DNA of 64,000 nucleotides from Flavobacterium azooxidireducens (GTDB lineage: Bacteria; Bacteroidota; Bacteroidia; Flavobacteriales; Flavobacteriaceae): the NCBI RefSeq assembly GCF_023195775.1, contig NZ_CP096205.1, positions 2,232,001 to 2,296,000 of the forward strand, in the 5' to 3' direction. Shown here one piece after another: positions 54,521-64,000 of this stretch (positions are counted from its first letter, which is position 1; the number at the start of each line of letters is the position of its first letter). The notes under the pieces are model-generated. The model did not search any database and was not told where the DNA came from. It saw only the letters and a list, made by a program, of their open reading frames with translations. The translations under genes and the position numbers were made by a program.

Positions 54521-54580
54521 TATAAAAGTTTATTTCCAAATTTAATACCACACAAACAAATTAACCAAAAACTACTTAAC

Positions 54581-57298
54581 ATGCGATTAAAACTTTACTC
54601 GTTAGTAATTACCTTGTCTTCTATTTTATCTTATGGACAGTTTTTTTCTTCACCGCCTTCTATAGATGGTACAATTGATTCAGGCTACGGAATCGGCACT
54701 AATGGTTGGGCTATGGGCTGGGATGATACCTATTTGTATCTCCGCAAATCAACTACCGGAAATGAACCTGTTGTTATTTATTTAGATGTTAATCCAATTG
54801 TTCCAGTTTCCGGCGGTAATAATTCTAACGGAAATTTAGCAGGAATAACGCATTGGGGAATTACACCTATACTTCCTTTTAGAGCAGATTTTAATATCTA
54901 TTGGGAAGATTCCTATTTACAATATCAAACCGCTAATGGATCCGGTGGTTGGAATACAGCGGTTGCTGTGGGAGTTTCAGAAAGAACTAACGCCGGTGGA
55001 AACAAAGAATGTAGAATTCCTTGGTCTGCGTTAACTGGTTCAGGAAGACCTTCAGCATTAAATTGGCTTGGCTATTGTAATAGTCGTCCAGGTTCAGGAA
55101 CGGCTTTTATCTATCATCAAGTGCCTGATGCTGCTCTTAACCCAAGTGGTACAGTAGCTAGTCCGAGATTTCATGGTTATTATTCAATTGTTAATACAAC
55201 AAATTCAGGAACAACAAATCCGTTTGGTGCAAATCAAATTTCGTTTGAAACAAGAGCTGCTTACACGTTTAGTGCAAGTCAACCTGCAACGGTTTGGGAT
55301 ATGACAATCAATGCTCCATCTGGCACAGAAGATTTACTAATAGAGCGAAACGTTGAGATTGGAAACCGTTTAGATATTGCTTCTCCTTTTTCACGTTTTC
55401 GGGCAACTGGAGGTAATAGAACAATAACTATGAGTGGAAGCAATGGTTCTATCAGAAATAGTGGAGGAACAATGTTTGGTGAGTTTAGCGGAAATACAAT
55501 GAGTTTAGTTGTGTCAGGGGCAGTAGAATTGTTTTCTTCCGGAAATTTTATTGATTTTAGAAATTTTACTATAAACAACAGTGCAATTTTAATTGCTAAC
55601 ACGGTGCAAATGAGTTCTAATAGCGGAACAGGAAGTTTTACCGTGAATGGAACTTTAAGAACAACGCGTTCAAATGGTTTATTTGGAACCAATGATTTTA
55701 CAATTCGTAGTAACAATTTGAATCTAACTTTAGGAGCAAATTCAATTATTGATTACAATGCATTGGGCAATCAAAACATAACAACTCATTCTTATGCCAA
55801 TTTAGTACTTTCAGGAAGTGGATTAAAAACATTAGCAAACGATACAACTATTACAAAAGATTTGACAGTGAGCAGCGGTTGTCAATTAACTGTAAATTCA
55901 GGACAAAATCTAACCGTTGTAGAAGATTTAATTGCGAATGATAATGTAACTATAGAAAACAACGCCAATTTAATTCAAGAAGGAACTATAAATACTAATT
56001 CGGGAGCGATTTCTGTAAAAAGAAATTCTGCTTCGATAATGCGATTAGATTATACGTTATGGTCGTCTCCGGTAGCAAATCAAAATTTGTTGGATTTTTC
56101 GCCAAACACTTTTACGAATCGATTTTATGTTTATAATCCTTCAACAAATCAATATAATACTATCGCTCCTTCAACCAATGATTTTGAAGTTGGAACAGGT
56201 TATTTAATTCGTATGCCCGATGATCATCCGGCTACTCCAACTGTTTGGAATGGAGAATTTAATGGTGTTCCAAACAATGGCGATGTAACTGTAACTGTTG
56301 CAAATGACACGTATAATGCAGTGGGAAATCCATATCCATCAACGATTGATGCAGAAGATTTTATTAATACAAATAGTTTGACTGAAGCTATTTATTTTTG
56401 GAGAAAAACCAATAATGCCACAACCTCTTCGTATGCAACTTTCACGTTAGCCGGAGAAACAGGTCCCGAAGCAAGTGAGGGTGACCCGTTAGGATTAGTT
56501 CCTAATGGCGTAATTCAAGTGGGTCAAGGATTTATTGTGAAGTCAACTTCCACTTCAATTAATTTTGATAATACGATGCGAATTGCCGATAATAATAACC
56601 AATTTTTAAGAAATTCTTCCGAAATTGAAAACAACCGTATTCGATTAACAGTAACCGGTGCTAATGGATTTTACAGCCAAGTGTTAGTGAATTACCGTTC
56701 GGAAGCAACCAACGATTTTGATGCCACTTTAGATGGTCGTTATCTCAATGATAGTCCGAATGCATTTTTTACTATCTTAAACCAAGAGCCATTTGTTATT
56801 CAAGCAAGAGCGTTACCATTTGAAAATACAGATGTAGTTAGTTTAGGTTTTAAAACCACCACCGCCGGAACTTTCTCTATTGTGTTGAATCAAAAAGATG
56901 GAGTTTTTACTGATAATTCTGAAATCTTTATCAAAGATAATGCATTAGGAATTTGGCATAACATCACTACTGCACCGTATGAGTTTGTGAGTGAAGCAGG
57001 CACATTCTCTGAACGTTTTGAGTTAGTGTATCAAGAAGCTTTGTCTGTAGATGAAGCGTTGGTTAATGCAAATAGTTTTATCGTTTTAAAAGAAAATAAT
57101 GGTTTAACCGTACGTTCTGCACAAGAAGAAATTGCAACAGTTAATGTATTCGATTTAAGCGGAAGATTAATTGCTTCTTCTCAAAACAATTCTTCTACCA
57201 ATGTAGTTATTCCTTTAGGGACAACGCAAACACAAGTACTTTTACTACAAGTAATTACGCAAAAAGGAATTAATTTAACAAAAAAAGTAATTTACTAA
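54581..57298 (+). CDS. Large exported protein with probable T9SS C-terminal sorting domain (paralogue 1)
   Basis: The 905-residue protein starts with a signal peptide (MRLKLYSLVITLSSILSYGQ). The first 200 residues include IDGTIDSGYGIGTNGWAMGWDDTYLYLRKS, a pattern of carbohydrate-binding/DOMON-like beta domains. Then come about 200 residues of repetitive beta sequence (IRNSGGTMFGEFSGNTMSLVVSGAVELFSSGNFIDF). Then a roughly 330-residue module is shared with the next protein (LIQEGTINTNSGAISVKRNSASIMRLDYTLWSSPVANQNLLDFSPNTFTNRFYVYN). The end, EIATVNVFDLSGRLIASS...GINLTKKVIY, is a T9SS-type sorting domain. Surface adhesin or matrix component is likely; no catalytic site seen. Confidence 0.87.
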   Translation: MRLKLYSLVITLSSILSYGQFFSSPPSIDGTIDSGYGIGTNGWAMGWDDTYLYLRKSTTGNEPVVIYLDVNPIVPVSGGNNSNGNLAGITHWGITPILPFRADFNIYWEDSYLQYQTANGSGGWNTAVAVGVSERTNAGGNKECRIPWSALTGSGRPSALNWLGYCNSRPGSGTAFIYHQVPDAALNPSGTVASPRFHGYYSIVNTTNSGTTNPFGANQISFETRAAYTFSASQPATVWDMTINAPSGTEDLLIERNVEIGNRLDIASPFSRFRATGGNRTITMSGSNGSIRNSGGTMFGEFSGNTMSLVVSGAVELFSSGNFIDFRNFTINNSAILIANTVQMSSNSGTGSFTVNGTLRTTRSNGLFGTNDFTIRSNNLNLTLGANSIIDYNALGNQNITTHSYANLVLSGSGLKTLANDTTITKDLTVSSGCQLTVNSGQNLTVVEDLIANDNVTIENNANLIQEGTINTNSGAISVKRNSASIMRLDYTLWSSPVANQNLLDFSPNTFTNRFYVYNPSTNQYNTIAPSTNDFEVGTGYLIRMPDDHPATPTVWNGEFNGVPNNGDVTVTVANDTYNAVGNPYPSTIDAEDFINTNSLTEAIYFWRKTNNATTSSYATFTLAGETGPEASEGDPLGLVPNGVIQVGQGFIVKSTSTSINFDNTMRIADNNNQFLRNSSEIENNRIRLTVTGANGFYSQVLVNYRSEATNDFDATLDGRYLNDSPNAFFTILNQEPFVIQARALPFENTDVVSLGFKTTTAGTFSIVLNQKDGVFTDNSEIFIKDNALGIWHNITTAPYEFVSEAGTFSERFELVYQEALSVDEALVNANSFIVLKENNGLTVRSAQEEIATVNVFDLSGRLIASSQNNSSTNVVIPLGTTQTQVLLLQVITQKGINLTKKVIY

Positions 57299-57314
57299 AA
57301 ATAACTTAAAGACT

Positions 57315-57348
57315 AAAACCTTCTGTAAATTCAGGAGGTTTTTGTTTT
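57315..57348 (+). terminator. Terminator after paralogue 1
   Basis: AAAACCTTCTG / CAGGAGGTTTT form an 11-bp stem with one G-U pair (57315-57325 with 57332-57342), followed by a T-rich tail. Confidence 0.9.
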
Positions 57349-57428
57349 TATGATTTTTTACATACAAATAAATAATCATTTCGTAACGCAAAATTTTAGT
57401 TAATCGATTAAGTGTAACATTTTAACGT

Positions 57429-57436
57429 TATATTTG
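57429..57436 (+). promoter_or_regulatory. Probable promoter -7 box of paralogue 2
   Basis: TATATTTG matches TAnnTTTG exactly, 56 bases before the ATG at 57492. A TTA stands at the -33 position with an 18-base spacer. Confidence 0.55.
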
Positions 57437-57491
57437 CCCTCGCTTCAAAGATGCCACATTCTTGAAGTGTCCAAAAACTAAAATTTTTTAT

Positions 57492-60400
57492 ATGAATTTA
57501 TCTTTACTTAAGACTTTATCAAGAGTTTTGTTTATTACCTTTGTGTGTATTGGCTTTTGTGCAAATGCACAAACAGTTTATGTTTGGAATGGTTCTTCAA
57601 CCACTTCTAATTCAGGTATAAATCCAAACATTACATCTGCATCCTTTAATTCAACTCAAGGTAATAATAATGGAACGACTACTTTAATAACAACAGCCAC
57701 CGCTTCCTCAGGTTATGCTGGAGCATCTGGAACTTCTAATTTTGGAGCAGCCTGTAAAATAGGAGCTTTATCAACTAGTTCTAGTACTTATTTCTCTTTA
57801 GTTGTTACGCCATCAACAAATTATAAAATTCAACTAAATTCAATTTCACTTGGGTCTAGGGGTACTGGAACTGGACCTACAGTTCTAACTTTTTATTCTA
57901 GTATTGATGGATATACAACAGCAATTGGTAGTGCTTCGGTTTCGGCAAACAGTGCTTGGGCATTAACAAATGTTACTTTTACTGGAACTAATTTAATTGG
58001 TGTCTCCGATAGTTCTGTAACATTAAGAATTTATGGCTCCGGAGGAACTGGGTCACCAGGAGTTAATACAGCAAATTGGCGAATTGATGATGTAAATTTA
58101 TCTGTAACTTCATTTACTACTCCATCCGGTCCAACCGTAACCACCACAGCAGCCACAGAAATTAGCACAACAGGTGCCGATTTAAATGGTTCAATCAACG
58201 CAAACGGTACAACCACCGATGCCAGTTTTGAATATGGAACTACAGTTGCTTATGGATTTTCGGCTACGGCAACACCTTCAACAGCAACAGGAACAACAGC
58301 CACTTCAATTTCGGCTACCATTGGTTCATTAGCTTTAAATACACAATATCATTACAGAGCTGTTGGAACAGAAAGTTTAACAGCTTACAATGGTAATGAT
58401 TTAACTTTTTATACATTAGCGGCAACACCTGGTGTTTTGGCTGTATCAAATCCAATGCAAACTACTTTGGATGTAACCGTAAATGCTACTACTGAAAATT
58501 CAAATCCTTCTGTAACCGAATATGCTATTCAAGAAACAGGCGGACAATATGTGCAAGCAAATGGTTCTCTTGGAGCAACTGCTGTTTGGCAAACTGCTTC
58601 GGTGTGGGCTACAACTACTGTAACCGGTTTAAATTTTTCTACAAGCTACACTTTTAGTGCTAAAGCCAGAAACGGTGCTGCTGTTGAAACGGGTTTTGGT
58701 TCTCCGGCTTCAGAAACAACATTAGCTGCTCAAACTGTTGATTATGCAGTTATACAATCTCCAACTACTACACAAAACGTTTTAGAAGGTGGAAGTTTAA
58801 CGGTTTATATTAAAGCTTACGAACCAGGATTAACCACTTTGTCAGGTGAGCAAAGTAACCTTTTTGGTTGGGTTGGATATAGTTCAACGAATGATGATCC
58901 TTCTAATGCTGGATGGACATGGGTGCCTGCCACTTTTAATGTAGAAATTGGCAATGATGATGAATATGTAGCTACCTTAAGTGGTTTAGCAATTGGAACT
59001 TATTATTATGCGGGTCGTTTTCAAATTGGAACCGGACCTTATGTTTATGCAGGTTCAGGAGGTGTTTGGAATAATGATAATGTTACCTTAAATATTAATG
59101 CCGATGTAGTTGATTTTGCTAATATTCAATCTCCAACGTCAGGAACGATAACAGAAGGAACAACGAACTTTGATGTATATGCTCAAGTTTATGAGCTTGG
59201 TGTTACAGAAGCTGCCGGACAAGGAGCAGGAATTTCAGCATGGATTGGATATAGTTCATCGGATTCTAACCCTAATGGAAATGATTGGACTTGGGTTTCA
59301 GCAGCATTTAATGTGCAAGTTGGAAACAATGATGAATATGTAGCTAATATCGCAACTGGGTTAACTCCAGGAACTTATTATTATGCTTCACGATTTCTAA
59401 AAACAGGAAGTTCTACCTATGTTTATGGAGGAACAAATGGCAATTGGAATGATGATAATGGTGTTTTAACAATTGAAGGTTTGGGAACACCTATAGCAAA
59501 TGATGCTACTGATATTACACAAACGCAATTTAATGCCAATTGGGATGCAGTTGCGGGTGCAAGTAGTTATGAAGTGGACGTTTATACTAAAGTTGGTGGG
59601 TCTGTAGAGGTAATTGATCAAACATTTACTTGGGCAGATTATTCAACCGCTAATGGCACAGGAGGAAATTCCGGTGGATGGAATGGCTCAATTGCATCAA
59701 TCACATTTGATATATCTAATTGGACAGATATTGCAGGTTATAAAGGAGATAATTGTGCTAAAATGGGAGCAGGAAGTACACAGGGATCAATAACAACTCC
59801 TGTATTTGGAGAAGCGGGAGATGCTGTTGTTACTTTTAGAGCAGGAGCTTGGGATGGTGGTTCAGAACAAACTACTTTGTTGTTAGAAATAACAGGTGGT
59901 GGAACTTTAAGTGTTTCTTCTGTAGAGATGGTAAAAGGAGCTTTTTCAAATTATAATGTCACTATTACAGGTGCTACTGTATTAACACAACTTACATTTA
60001 GAGCATTTCAAGCAAGTAATGCTAGATTCTTTATTGATGATATAAATGTGGTAGTTGGCTCTGAAGTTATTACTCCGGTGTCAGGTTCACCTTTCACAAC
60101 ATCAAATACAACACTTCCCGTAACAGGATTGGATTCACAAACTACTTATTATTATGTGGTTCGTGCTATAAATGGTTCAGTAGAAACGGTTAACTCAAAT
60201 GAAATTGAAGTAGAAACTAAACCATCAGTTGTTACCTGGAGCGGTACAGCATGGTCAAACATCGCCGGTCCGGATGAAACAATCGATGCAATACTTGTAG
60301 GTCCTTATAACACAACAGCAAACGCCGGTTTTACAGCAAAAAACTTAACTGTTTCTACAGGAGGTTCATTAACAATCGGTGCCGGTACAAGTGTAACTGT

Positions 60401-61775
60401 AGCTAATGAATTAAACAATGAATTAACTGCTGCTGCAGTAGTTATTAATAGTGATGGTAGTTTAATTCAAGAAGGAACAACCAATACCAATTCGGGTAAT
60501 ATTACCGTGTTGAGAAATTCGCAAGATTTAATGCGTCTTGATTATACCATGTGGTCTTCTCCGGTTGCTGCTCAAAATTTAGGAGGGTTTTCACCTTTCA
60601 CAATGACTAATCGTTTTTATACATATAACACTGCTACAGATGTGTATGCTACCATTGCAAACACGAATAATTTTGCAGTAGGTCAAGGATACCTTATTCG
60701 TACACCAGATAATCACCCTACTTCAGCAACGTCATGGTCAGGTCAATTTATTGGTTTGCCAAATAGCGGCGATGTAACAGTTGGTTTATCTGCCGCTGGT
60801 CAAGGTTTCAATTTAGTAGGAAATCCTTATCCGTCACCAATCAGTATTAGTACGTTACTTTCAGAAAATACCGGTGTGATTGGTGGAAATTTATATTTCT
60901 GGAGAAAAACAAATGGAGCTACCGGAAGTGCTTATATTACTTATTCGGGTGGAACATTTAGTGATGGACCGCATGAATATAATAACATTCAGCCTGGTCA
61001 AGGTTTTATTGTAGCCGCTGTAAGTGGAGCTGATTTAACTTTTACCAACACACAACGTCAAGCCGATAATGGTGATTTCTACAGAAATGCAAACGCAACT
61101 CAATCGGAAGGAAATTCAAGAATTTGGTTAAATGTATCTACCAACAATGCTGTGGTAGGTCAAATGGCCATTGGTTATAACGCCACAGCAAGTAATGATA
61201 TAGATGCTTCTGATGCTGCTTATATTAATGATAATGCAGTTGCCTTAAATTCATTTGTAGCCAATACTGAATTAGCTGTTCAGCACCGTGCATCTTTTGA
61301 AGCTATTGATGTAGTGCCTTTGCGTTTTAAAACAAACGCAGCCGGCTCGTATACTATTGCTATTAATGACGTTGACGGTTTGTTTACAAATGAAGCTCAA
61401 ACTATCTTTTTGAAAGATAATCTTTTGAATATCGAACACGATTTAAGAAACTCTGCCTATCAATTTACTTCTGATTCAGGTGTTTTTGCCGATCGTTTTG
61501 AAGTGGTTTATCAATCAACATTAGGAGTAACAATTCCTGAATTTGCCAATCAAACCATTGTTTTTGCAAAAGATAATAATTTGAATGTTCAAAGCGGTTC
61601 TTCTATCATCAAAGGAATTCAAGTGTTTGATGTGCAAGGCAGACTTGTTTTGGATGTTAAAGATATTAATTCAACTTCTTATTCTGCGTCACTAGAACAA
61701 ATTAGCAATGGCGTTTTATTGGTAAAAGTATTTGCTGATAATGGAATTAGTACAACAAAGAAAATAATAAAGTAG
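57492..61775 (+). CDS. Very large exported repeat protein with T9SS C-terminal domain (paralogue 2)
   Basis: 1,427 residues from ATG 57492 (MNLSLLKTLSRVLFITFVCIGFCANAQ, signal peptide); an upstream start adds ten residues and is rejected. Order: a beta N-domain ending FRIDDVNL-like; FN3/Ig-like segments (ATEISTTGADLNGSINANGTTTDASFEYG); two tandem copies of a domain of roughly 110 residues (DYAVIQSPTTTQNVLEGGSLTVYIKAYEPG and DFANIQSPTSGTITEGTTNFDVYAQVYELG, each with W(I/V)GYSS..., TWV.A.FNV..GN.DEYVA and GTYYYA.RF); an MAM-like beta segment; the module shared with paralogue 1 (DLMRLDYTMWSSPVAAQNLGGFSP); and a T9SS end (KGIQVFDVQGRLVLDVKDI...STTKKIIK). Probable cell-surface adhesin or binding protein. 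Confidence 0.88.
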   Translation: MNLSLLKTLSRVLFITFVCIGFCANAQTVYVWNGSSTTSNSGINPNITSASFNSTQGNNNGTTTLITTATASSGYAGASGTSNFGAACKIGALSTSSSTYFSLVVTPSTNYKIQLNSISLGSRGTGTGPTVLTFYSSIDGYTTAIGSASVSANSAWALTNVTFTGTNLIGVSDSSVTLRIYGSGGTGSPGVNTANWRIDDVNLSVTSFTTPSGPTVTTTAATEISTTGADLNGSINANGTTTDASFEYGTTVAYGFSATATPSTATGTTATSISATIGSLALNTQYHYRAVGTESLTAYNGNDLTFYTLAATPGVLAVSNPMQTTLDVTVNATTENSNPSVTEYAIQETGGQYVQANGSLGATAVWQTASVWATTTVTGLNFSTSYTFSAKARNGAAVETGFGSPASETTLAAQTVDYAVIQSPTTTQNVLEGGSLTVYIKAYEPGLTTLSGEQSNLFGWVGYSSTNDDPSNAGWTWVPATFNVEIGNDDEYVATLSGLAIGTYYYAGRFQIGTGPYVYAGSGGVWNNDNVTLNINADVVDFANIQSPTSGTITEGTTNFDVYAQVYELGVTEAAGQGAGISAWIGYSSSDSNPNGNDWTWVSAAFNVQVGNNDEYVANIATGLTPGTYYYASRFLKTGSSTYVYGGTNGNWNDDNGVLTIEGLGTPIANDATDITQTQFNANWDAVAGASSYEVDVYTKVGGSVEVIDQTFTWADYSTANGTGGNSGGWNGSIASITFDISNWTDIAGYKGDNCAKMGAGSTQGSITTPVFGEAGDAVVTFRAGAWDGGSEQTTLLLEITGGGTLSVSSVEMVKGAFSNYNVTITGATVLTQLTFRAFQASNARFFIDDINVVVGSEVITPVSGSPFTTSNTTLPVTGLDSQTTYYYVVRAINGSVETVNSNEIEVETKPSVVTWSGTAWSNIAGPDETIDAILVGPYNTTANAGFTAKNLTVSTGGSLTIGAGTSVTVANELNNELTAAAVVINSDGSLIQEGTTNTNSGNITVLRNSQDLMRLDYTMWSSPVAAQNLGGFSPFTMTNRFYTYNTATDVYATIANTNNFAVGQGYLIRTPDNHPTSATSWSGQFIGLPNSGDVTVGLSAAGQGFNLVGNPYPSPISISTLLSENTGVIGGNLYFWRKTNGATGSAYITYSGGTFSDGPHEYNNIQPGQGFIVAAVSGADLTFTNTQRQADNGDFYRNANATQSEGNSRIWLNVSTNNAVVGQMAIGYNATASNDIDASDAAYINDNAVALNSFVANTELAVQHRASFEAIDVVPLRFKTNAAGSYTIAINDVDGLFTNEAQTIFLKDNLLNIEHDLRNSAYQFTSDSGVFADRFEVVYQSTLGVTIPEFANQTIVFAKDNNLNVQSGSSIIKGIQVFDVQGRLVLDVKDINSTSYSASLEQISNGVLLVKVFADNGISTTKKIIK

Positions 61776-61795
61776 TACAACCTACTTTCTCATTT

Positions 61796-61822
61796 AAACC
61801 TCCGAATTTCGGAGGTTTTTTT
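61796..61822 (+). terminator. Terminator after paralogue 2
   Basis: AAACCTCCGA / TCGGAGGTTT form a 10-bp perfect stem (61796-61805 with 61809-61818) around ATT, with a T run to 61822. Confidence 0.93.
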
Positions 61823-61993
61823 GTTTTCCACTTTTTACTATTGTAGTGTTTTCCTTAGTTAATTTAACATAAATTCTTTTTTATTTTTGATTTTTTTAAC
61901 ATTTGTCGGTTGTTTTGTCTGTTTGACGATATTTTTTTTTTATTTGAGTTATCGAAACTACTTTCGGTCGCTTAATTCAACTAAAAAATCTTT

Positions 61994-64000
61994 ATGAACA
62001 AATTTTTACTTCTTGCATTACTTTTTGTAGTGTCTGGAAACGGAGTTCTTGCTCAAAGTGCTTCATCTTACACTTTTACCGCAACAACTGCAACTTATTC
62101 CAATTTATCAAGCCCCAATAATATTACAGGATTAAACAATTCTTCAGATGATGATTTGTCTAATGCGGTAAGTATTGGATTTACCTTTAATTTTGCAGGA
62201 ACAAATTACACGCAGTTTAAAGTGAGTAGTAATGGTTTTATTACGTTCAATGTTTCTTCAACTGATGCTTTTTTTGATAATACAATAGCAAATGCGGGCA
62301 CAAGCAAACCTATATTAATGCCTCTATGGGATGATTTGCAAAGCACAACTCGAGTTAGATACCGATTAGAAGGCACTTCTCCAAGCCGAATCATGAAAAT
62401 TGAATTTAGAGGAAATGAGTGGAATTATGATTCCGGTGCTGATGCAATCAAATTTCAAGTTTGGTTATATGAAACCTCTAATAGAATAGAATATCGATAC
62501 CAACAAAGTTCTGATCCAGTTAATAACCCTAGTGCCACAATAGGAATTTATGATGCTAACGACACTTATTTAACATTAAATGGTTCCGGATCATCTCCAA
62601 GTGCTAGTTCAACAACATTTACTACTACTATTAACGCCAAACCAGCAAGCAATCAAGTTTTTAGATTTGATCCGCCATCGGTTCCGGTTATTACGTCATC
62701 TGCTGCAAGTTTATCAACCTTTAGTGCATGTAATTTGACAGTTTCCAACAGTCAAACTTTTCTGGTATCAGGTGTTTCATTAACTGCAAATATTGTAATT
62801 ACAGCCCCGACCGGATTTGAAGTTTCAACCGATAATGTTAACTTTTTTGATACAAGAACCTTAACTCAATCAGGAGGGAACGTTGCCACAACCACCATTT
62901 ATGCACGAATGAAATCTTTGGCTACCAACCCAACTTCCGGTAATATTACCATTGCTAGTACGGGAGCAACGACAAGAAACATTTCGGTTACTGGTTTATT
63001 GCTATCTCCAACCGGAGTTTCTGCAGGTAGTGATGTTGCAATATGTGCTTCATCCTCTGTTGTTTTAGACGGGAATGTGGCTATTGTTACTGGTACGCAA
63101 ACGCTGTCTTCTATTAACAATGAAGTTGGTTTTACTACGATGACCACAAACGACTTGGATAGATGGGGAATATCTAACACATCTAATGCAGGAGGTAGTG
63201 CCGCTGAGTTACAAATGCAATATTTTTCCGGGAGTAACCCTACACCTATTTTTGCATGGGCACAATCGCCTTTGTTGGATGCAACAGATTACACAGATTT
63301 GTCTATGACATTTAAACATAATGTAGATTGGTTTTCCGGAACAGTCCCTTTGTTTTTACAGACTTCAACGGATGGTACAACTTGGACGACCCAATGGAAT
63401 TTAAACGCCACAGCTAATGTTGCCGCAAACACTGTTACTGTAAATTTATCCTCTGTGGATAATACATCATTTTATTATAGATTTTTGTTTGATGGAAATA
63501 TATACAATATCGATTTTTGGTTCATTGATGATATAACGATTACAGGAACAGCTCCATTGCCAGCAACTTATTCTTGGACATCTGTTCCTCCAGGATTTAC
63601 ATCTTCTATTCAAGATCCTACTGTTAATCCAACTGTTACAACCACATACACTTTAGCTGTAACAAGAAATGGTTGTACAGTTACCGATGAGGTAGTTGTA
63701 ACTGTTGCATCTACTATTTGGAATGGAGCCGCATGGAGTAATGGCGAACCAACAAGTACTAAAGCAGCCTTGTTTGAAGGTGATTTTACGTCTTCCACAG
63801 ATATTAATGCTTGTTCAATAACTGTAACAAACAATGCAGAAGTTGTTATTTCCACAGGAGATACTGTTACACTTTCAGGAGGATTAACAGTAAATACAGG
63901 AAGTGCTTTCACATTAGAAAACGATGCTTATCTTATGCAAAGCGGAACAACCAATTTAAACAACGGTGCTATTACAGTTGAAAAACTAACACAAGATTTA
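61994..64000 (+). CDS. Large exported beta-rich protein, 5' part (paralogue 3, runs off the window)
   Basis: ATG 61994 opens a frame with no stop for 669 codons, up to the last base. A signal peptide is clear (MNKFLLLALLFVVSGNGVLAQ). The first 200 residues (FTFNFAGTNYTQFKVSSNGFITF, then MPLWDDLQ, RIMKIEFRGNEW) resemble the galactose-binding or choice-of-anchor domains of Bacteroidetes secreted proteins. Then come Ig-like segments (LTVSNSQTFLVSGVSLTANIVITAPTGFEVSTDN), a jelly-roll segment ending FWFIDDITITG, and TIWNGAAWSNGEPTSTKAALFEGDF. The visible end, YLMQSGTTNLNNGAITVEKLTQDL, is the beginning of the module shared with the two preceding proteins. A T9SS C-terminus beyond the window is expected. 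Confidence 0.85.
   Translation, partial: MNKFLLLALLFVVSGNGVLAQSASSYTFTATTATYSNLSSPNNITGLNNSSDDDLSNAVSIGFTFNFAGTNYTQFKVSSNGFITFNVSSTDAFFDNTIANAGTSKPILMPLWDDLQSTTRVRYRLEGTSPSRIMKIEFRGNEWNYDSGADAIKFQVWLYETSNRIEYRYQQSSDPVNNPSATIGIYDANDTYLTLNGSGSSPSASSTTFTTTINAKPASNQVFRFDPPSVPVITSSAASLSTFSACNLTVSNSQTFLVSGVSLTANIVITAPTGFEVSTDNVNFFDTRTLTQSGGNVATTTIYARMKSLATNPTSGNITIASTGATTRNISVTGLLLSPTGVSAGSDVAICASSSVVLDGNVAIVTGTQTLSSINNEVGFTTMTTNDLDRWGISNTSNAGGSAAELQMQYFSGSNPTPIFAWAQSPLLDATDYTDLSMTFKHNVDWFSGTVPLFLQTSTDGTTWTTQWNLNATANVAANTVTVNLSSVDNTSFYYRFLFDGNIYNIDFWFIDDITITGTAPLPATYSWTSVPPGFTSSIQDPTVNPTVTTTYTLAVTRNGCTVTDEVVVTVASTIWNGAAWSNGEPTSTKAALFEGDFTSSTDINACSITVTNNAEVVISTGDTVTLSGGLTVNTGSAFTLENDAYLMQSGTTNLNNGAITVEKLTQDL

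Noticed and set aside
55279..55716. 145-codon antisense frame within T9SS paralogue 1
   Set aside because: Valine/leucine/proline-rich shadow of a Thr/Asn/Gly-rich coding strand; similar shadows occur at 58031, 62899 and 63610.

Overview
The window is a 64 kb chromosomal segment from a low-GC member of the Flavobacteriaceae (Bacteroidetes), most likely Flavobacterium or a close relative. Four things point that way. Secreted proteins carry C-terminal type IX secretion (T9SS) sorting domains. Several promoters fit the Bacteroidetes form TTG-N17-21-TAnnTTTG. Starts lack a Shine-Dalgarno sequence even in ribosomal protein genes. The gene set is typical: S46 dipeptidyl peptidase, Mpl ligase, and the rpsL-to-rplQ supercluster followed by carA and eno.

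Layout. 1-2148: the 3' end of a large T9SS-exported protein. 2.5-9.1 kb: M3 metallopeptidase, a hypothetical gene, purK-purE (AIR to CAIR), two tandem reverse-strand toxin-antitoxin pairs, and a frameshifted HEAT-like gene. 9.1-24.8 kb: housekeeping genes (hpt, adk, CNNM/CBS protein, obg, DPP7-type S46 peptidase, TPR protein, mpl, radC, YjjG-type HAD phosphatase). This stretch also holds a GIY-YIG nuclease gene bracketed by palindromic repeats and a three-gene ABC module whose permease has a histidine-rich loop, suggesting metal handling. 24.7-29.4 kb: rarA, rhomboid protease, rlmB and a BamA/Omp85-like outer membrane protein. 29.8-47.1 kb: the complete str-S10-spc-alpha ribosomal cluster, including secY, infA, rpmJ and rpoA, all on the plus strand. 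Structured leaders lie before rplC, rpsH (S8) and rpsD (S4). 47.5-54.3 kb: carA, then a MarR-regulated efflux module (MarR, TolC-like, HlyD-like, ABC-2 permease) with a clear operator-promoter, then eno. 54.6-64 kb: three consecutive large exported proteins sharing a C-terminal module; the last runs off the window.

The intergenic DNA is unusually rich in structure. It contains: (a) a GIY-YIG gene embedded in seven near-identical copies of a short hairpin repeat plus a duplicated 120-bp composite; (b) three copies of a modular element with conserved ends and a variable palindromic centre; (c) identical 20-bp palindromes on both sides of purK-purE; (d) a 35-bp palindrome between two convergent genes; (e) degenerate short-word tandem repeats abutting gene ends, two of which supply the stop codon of the neighbouring gene. 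Two genes are broken by one-base changes in homopolymers (A6 and T8), which could be phase variation, decay or sequencing error. No tRNA, rRNA, CRISPR array, prophage or insertion-sequence transposase was seen.
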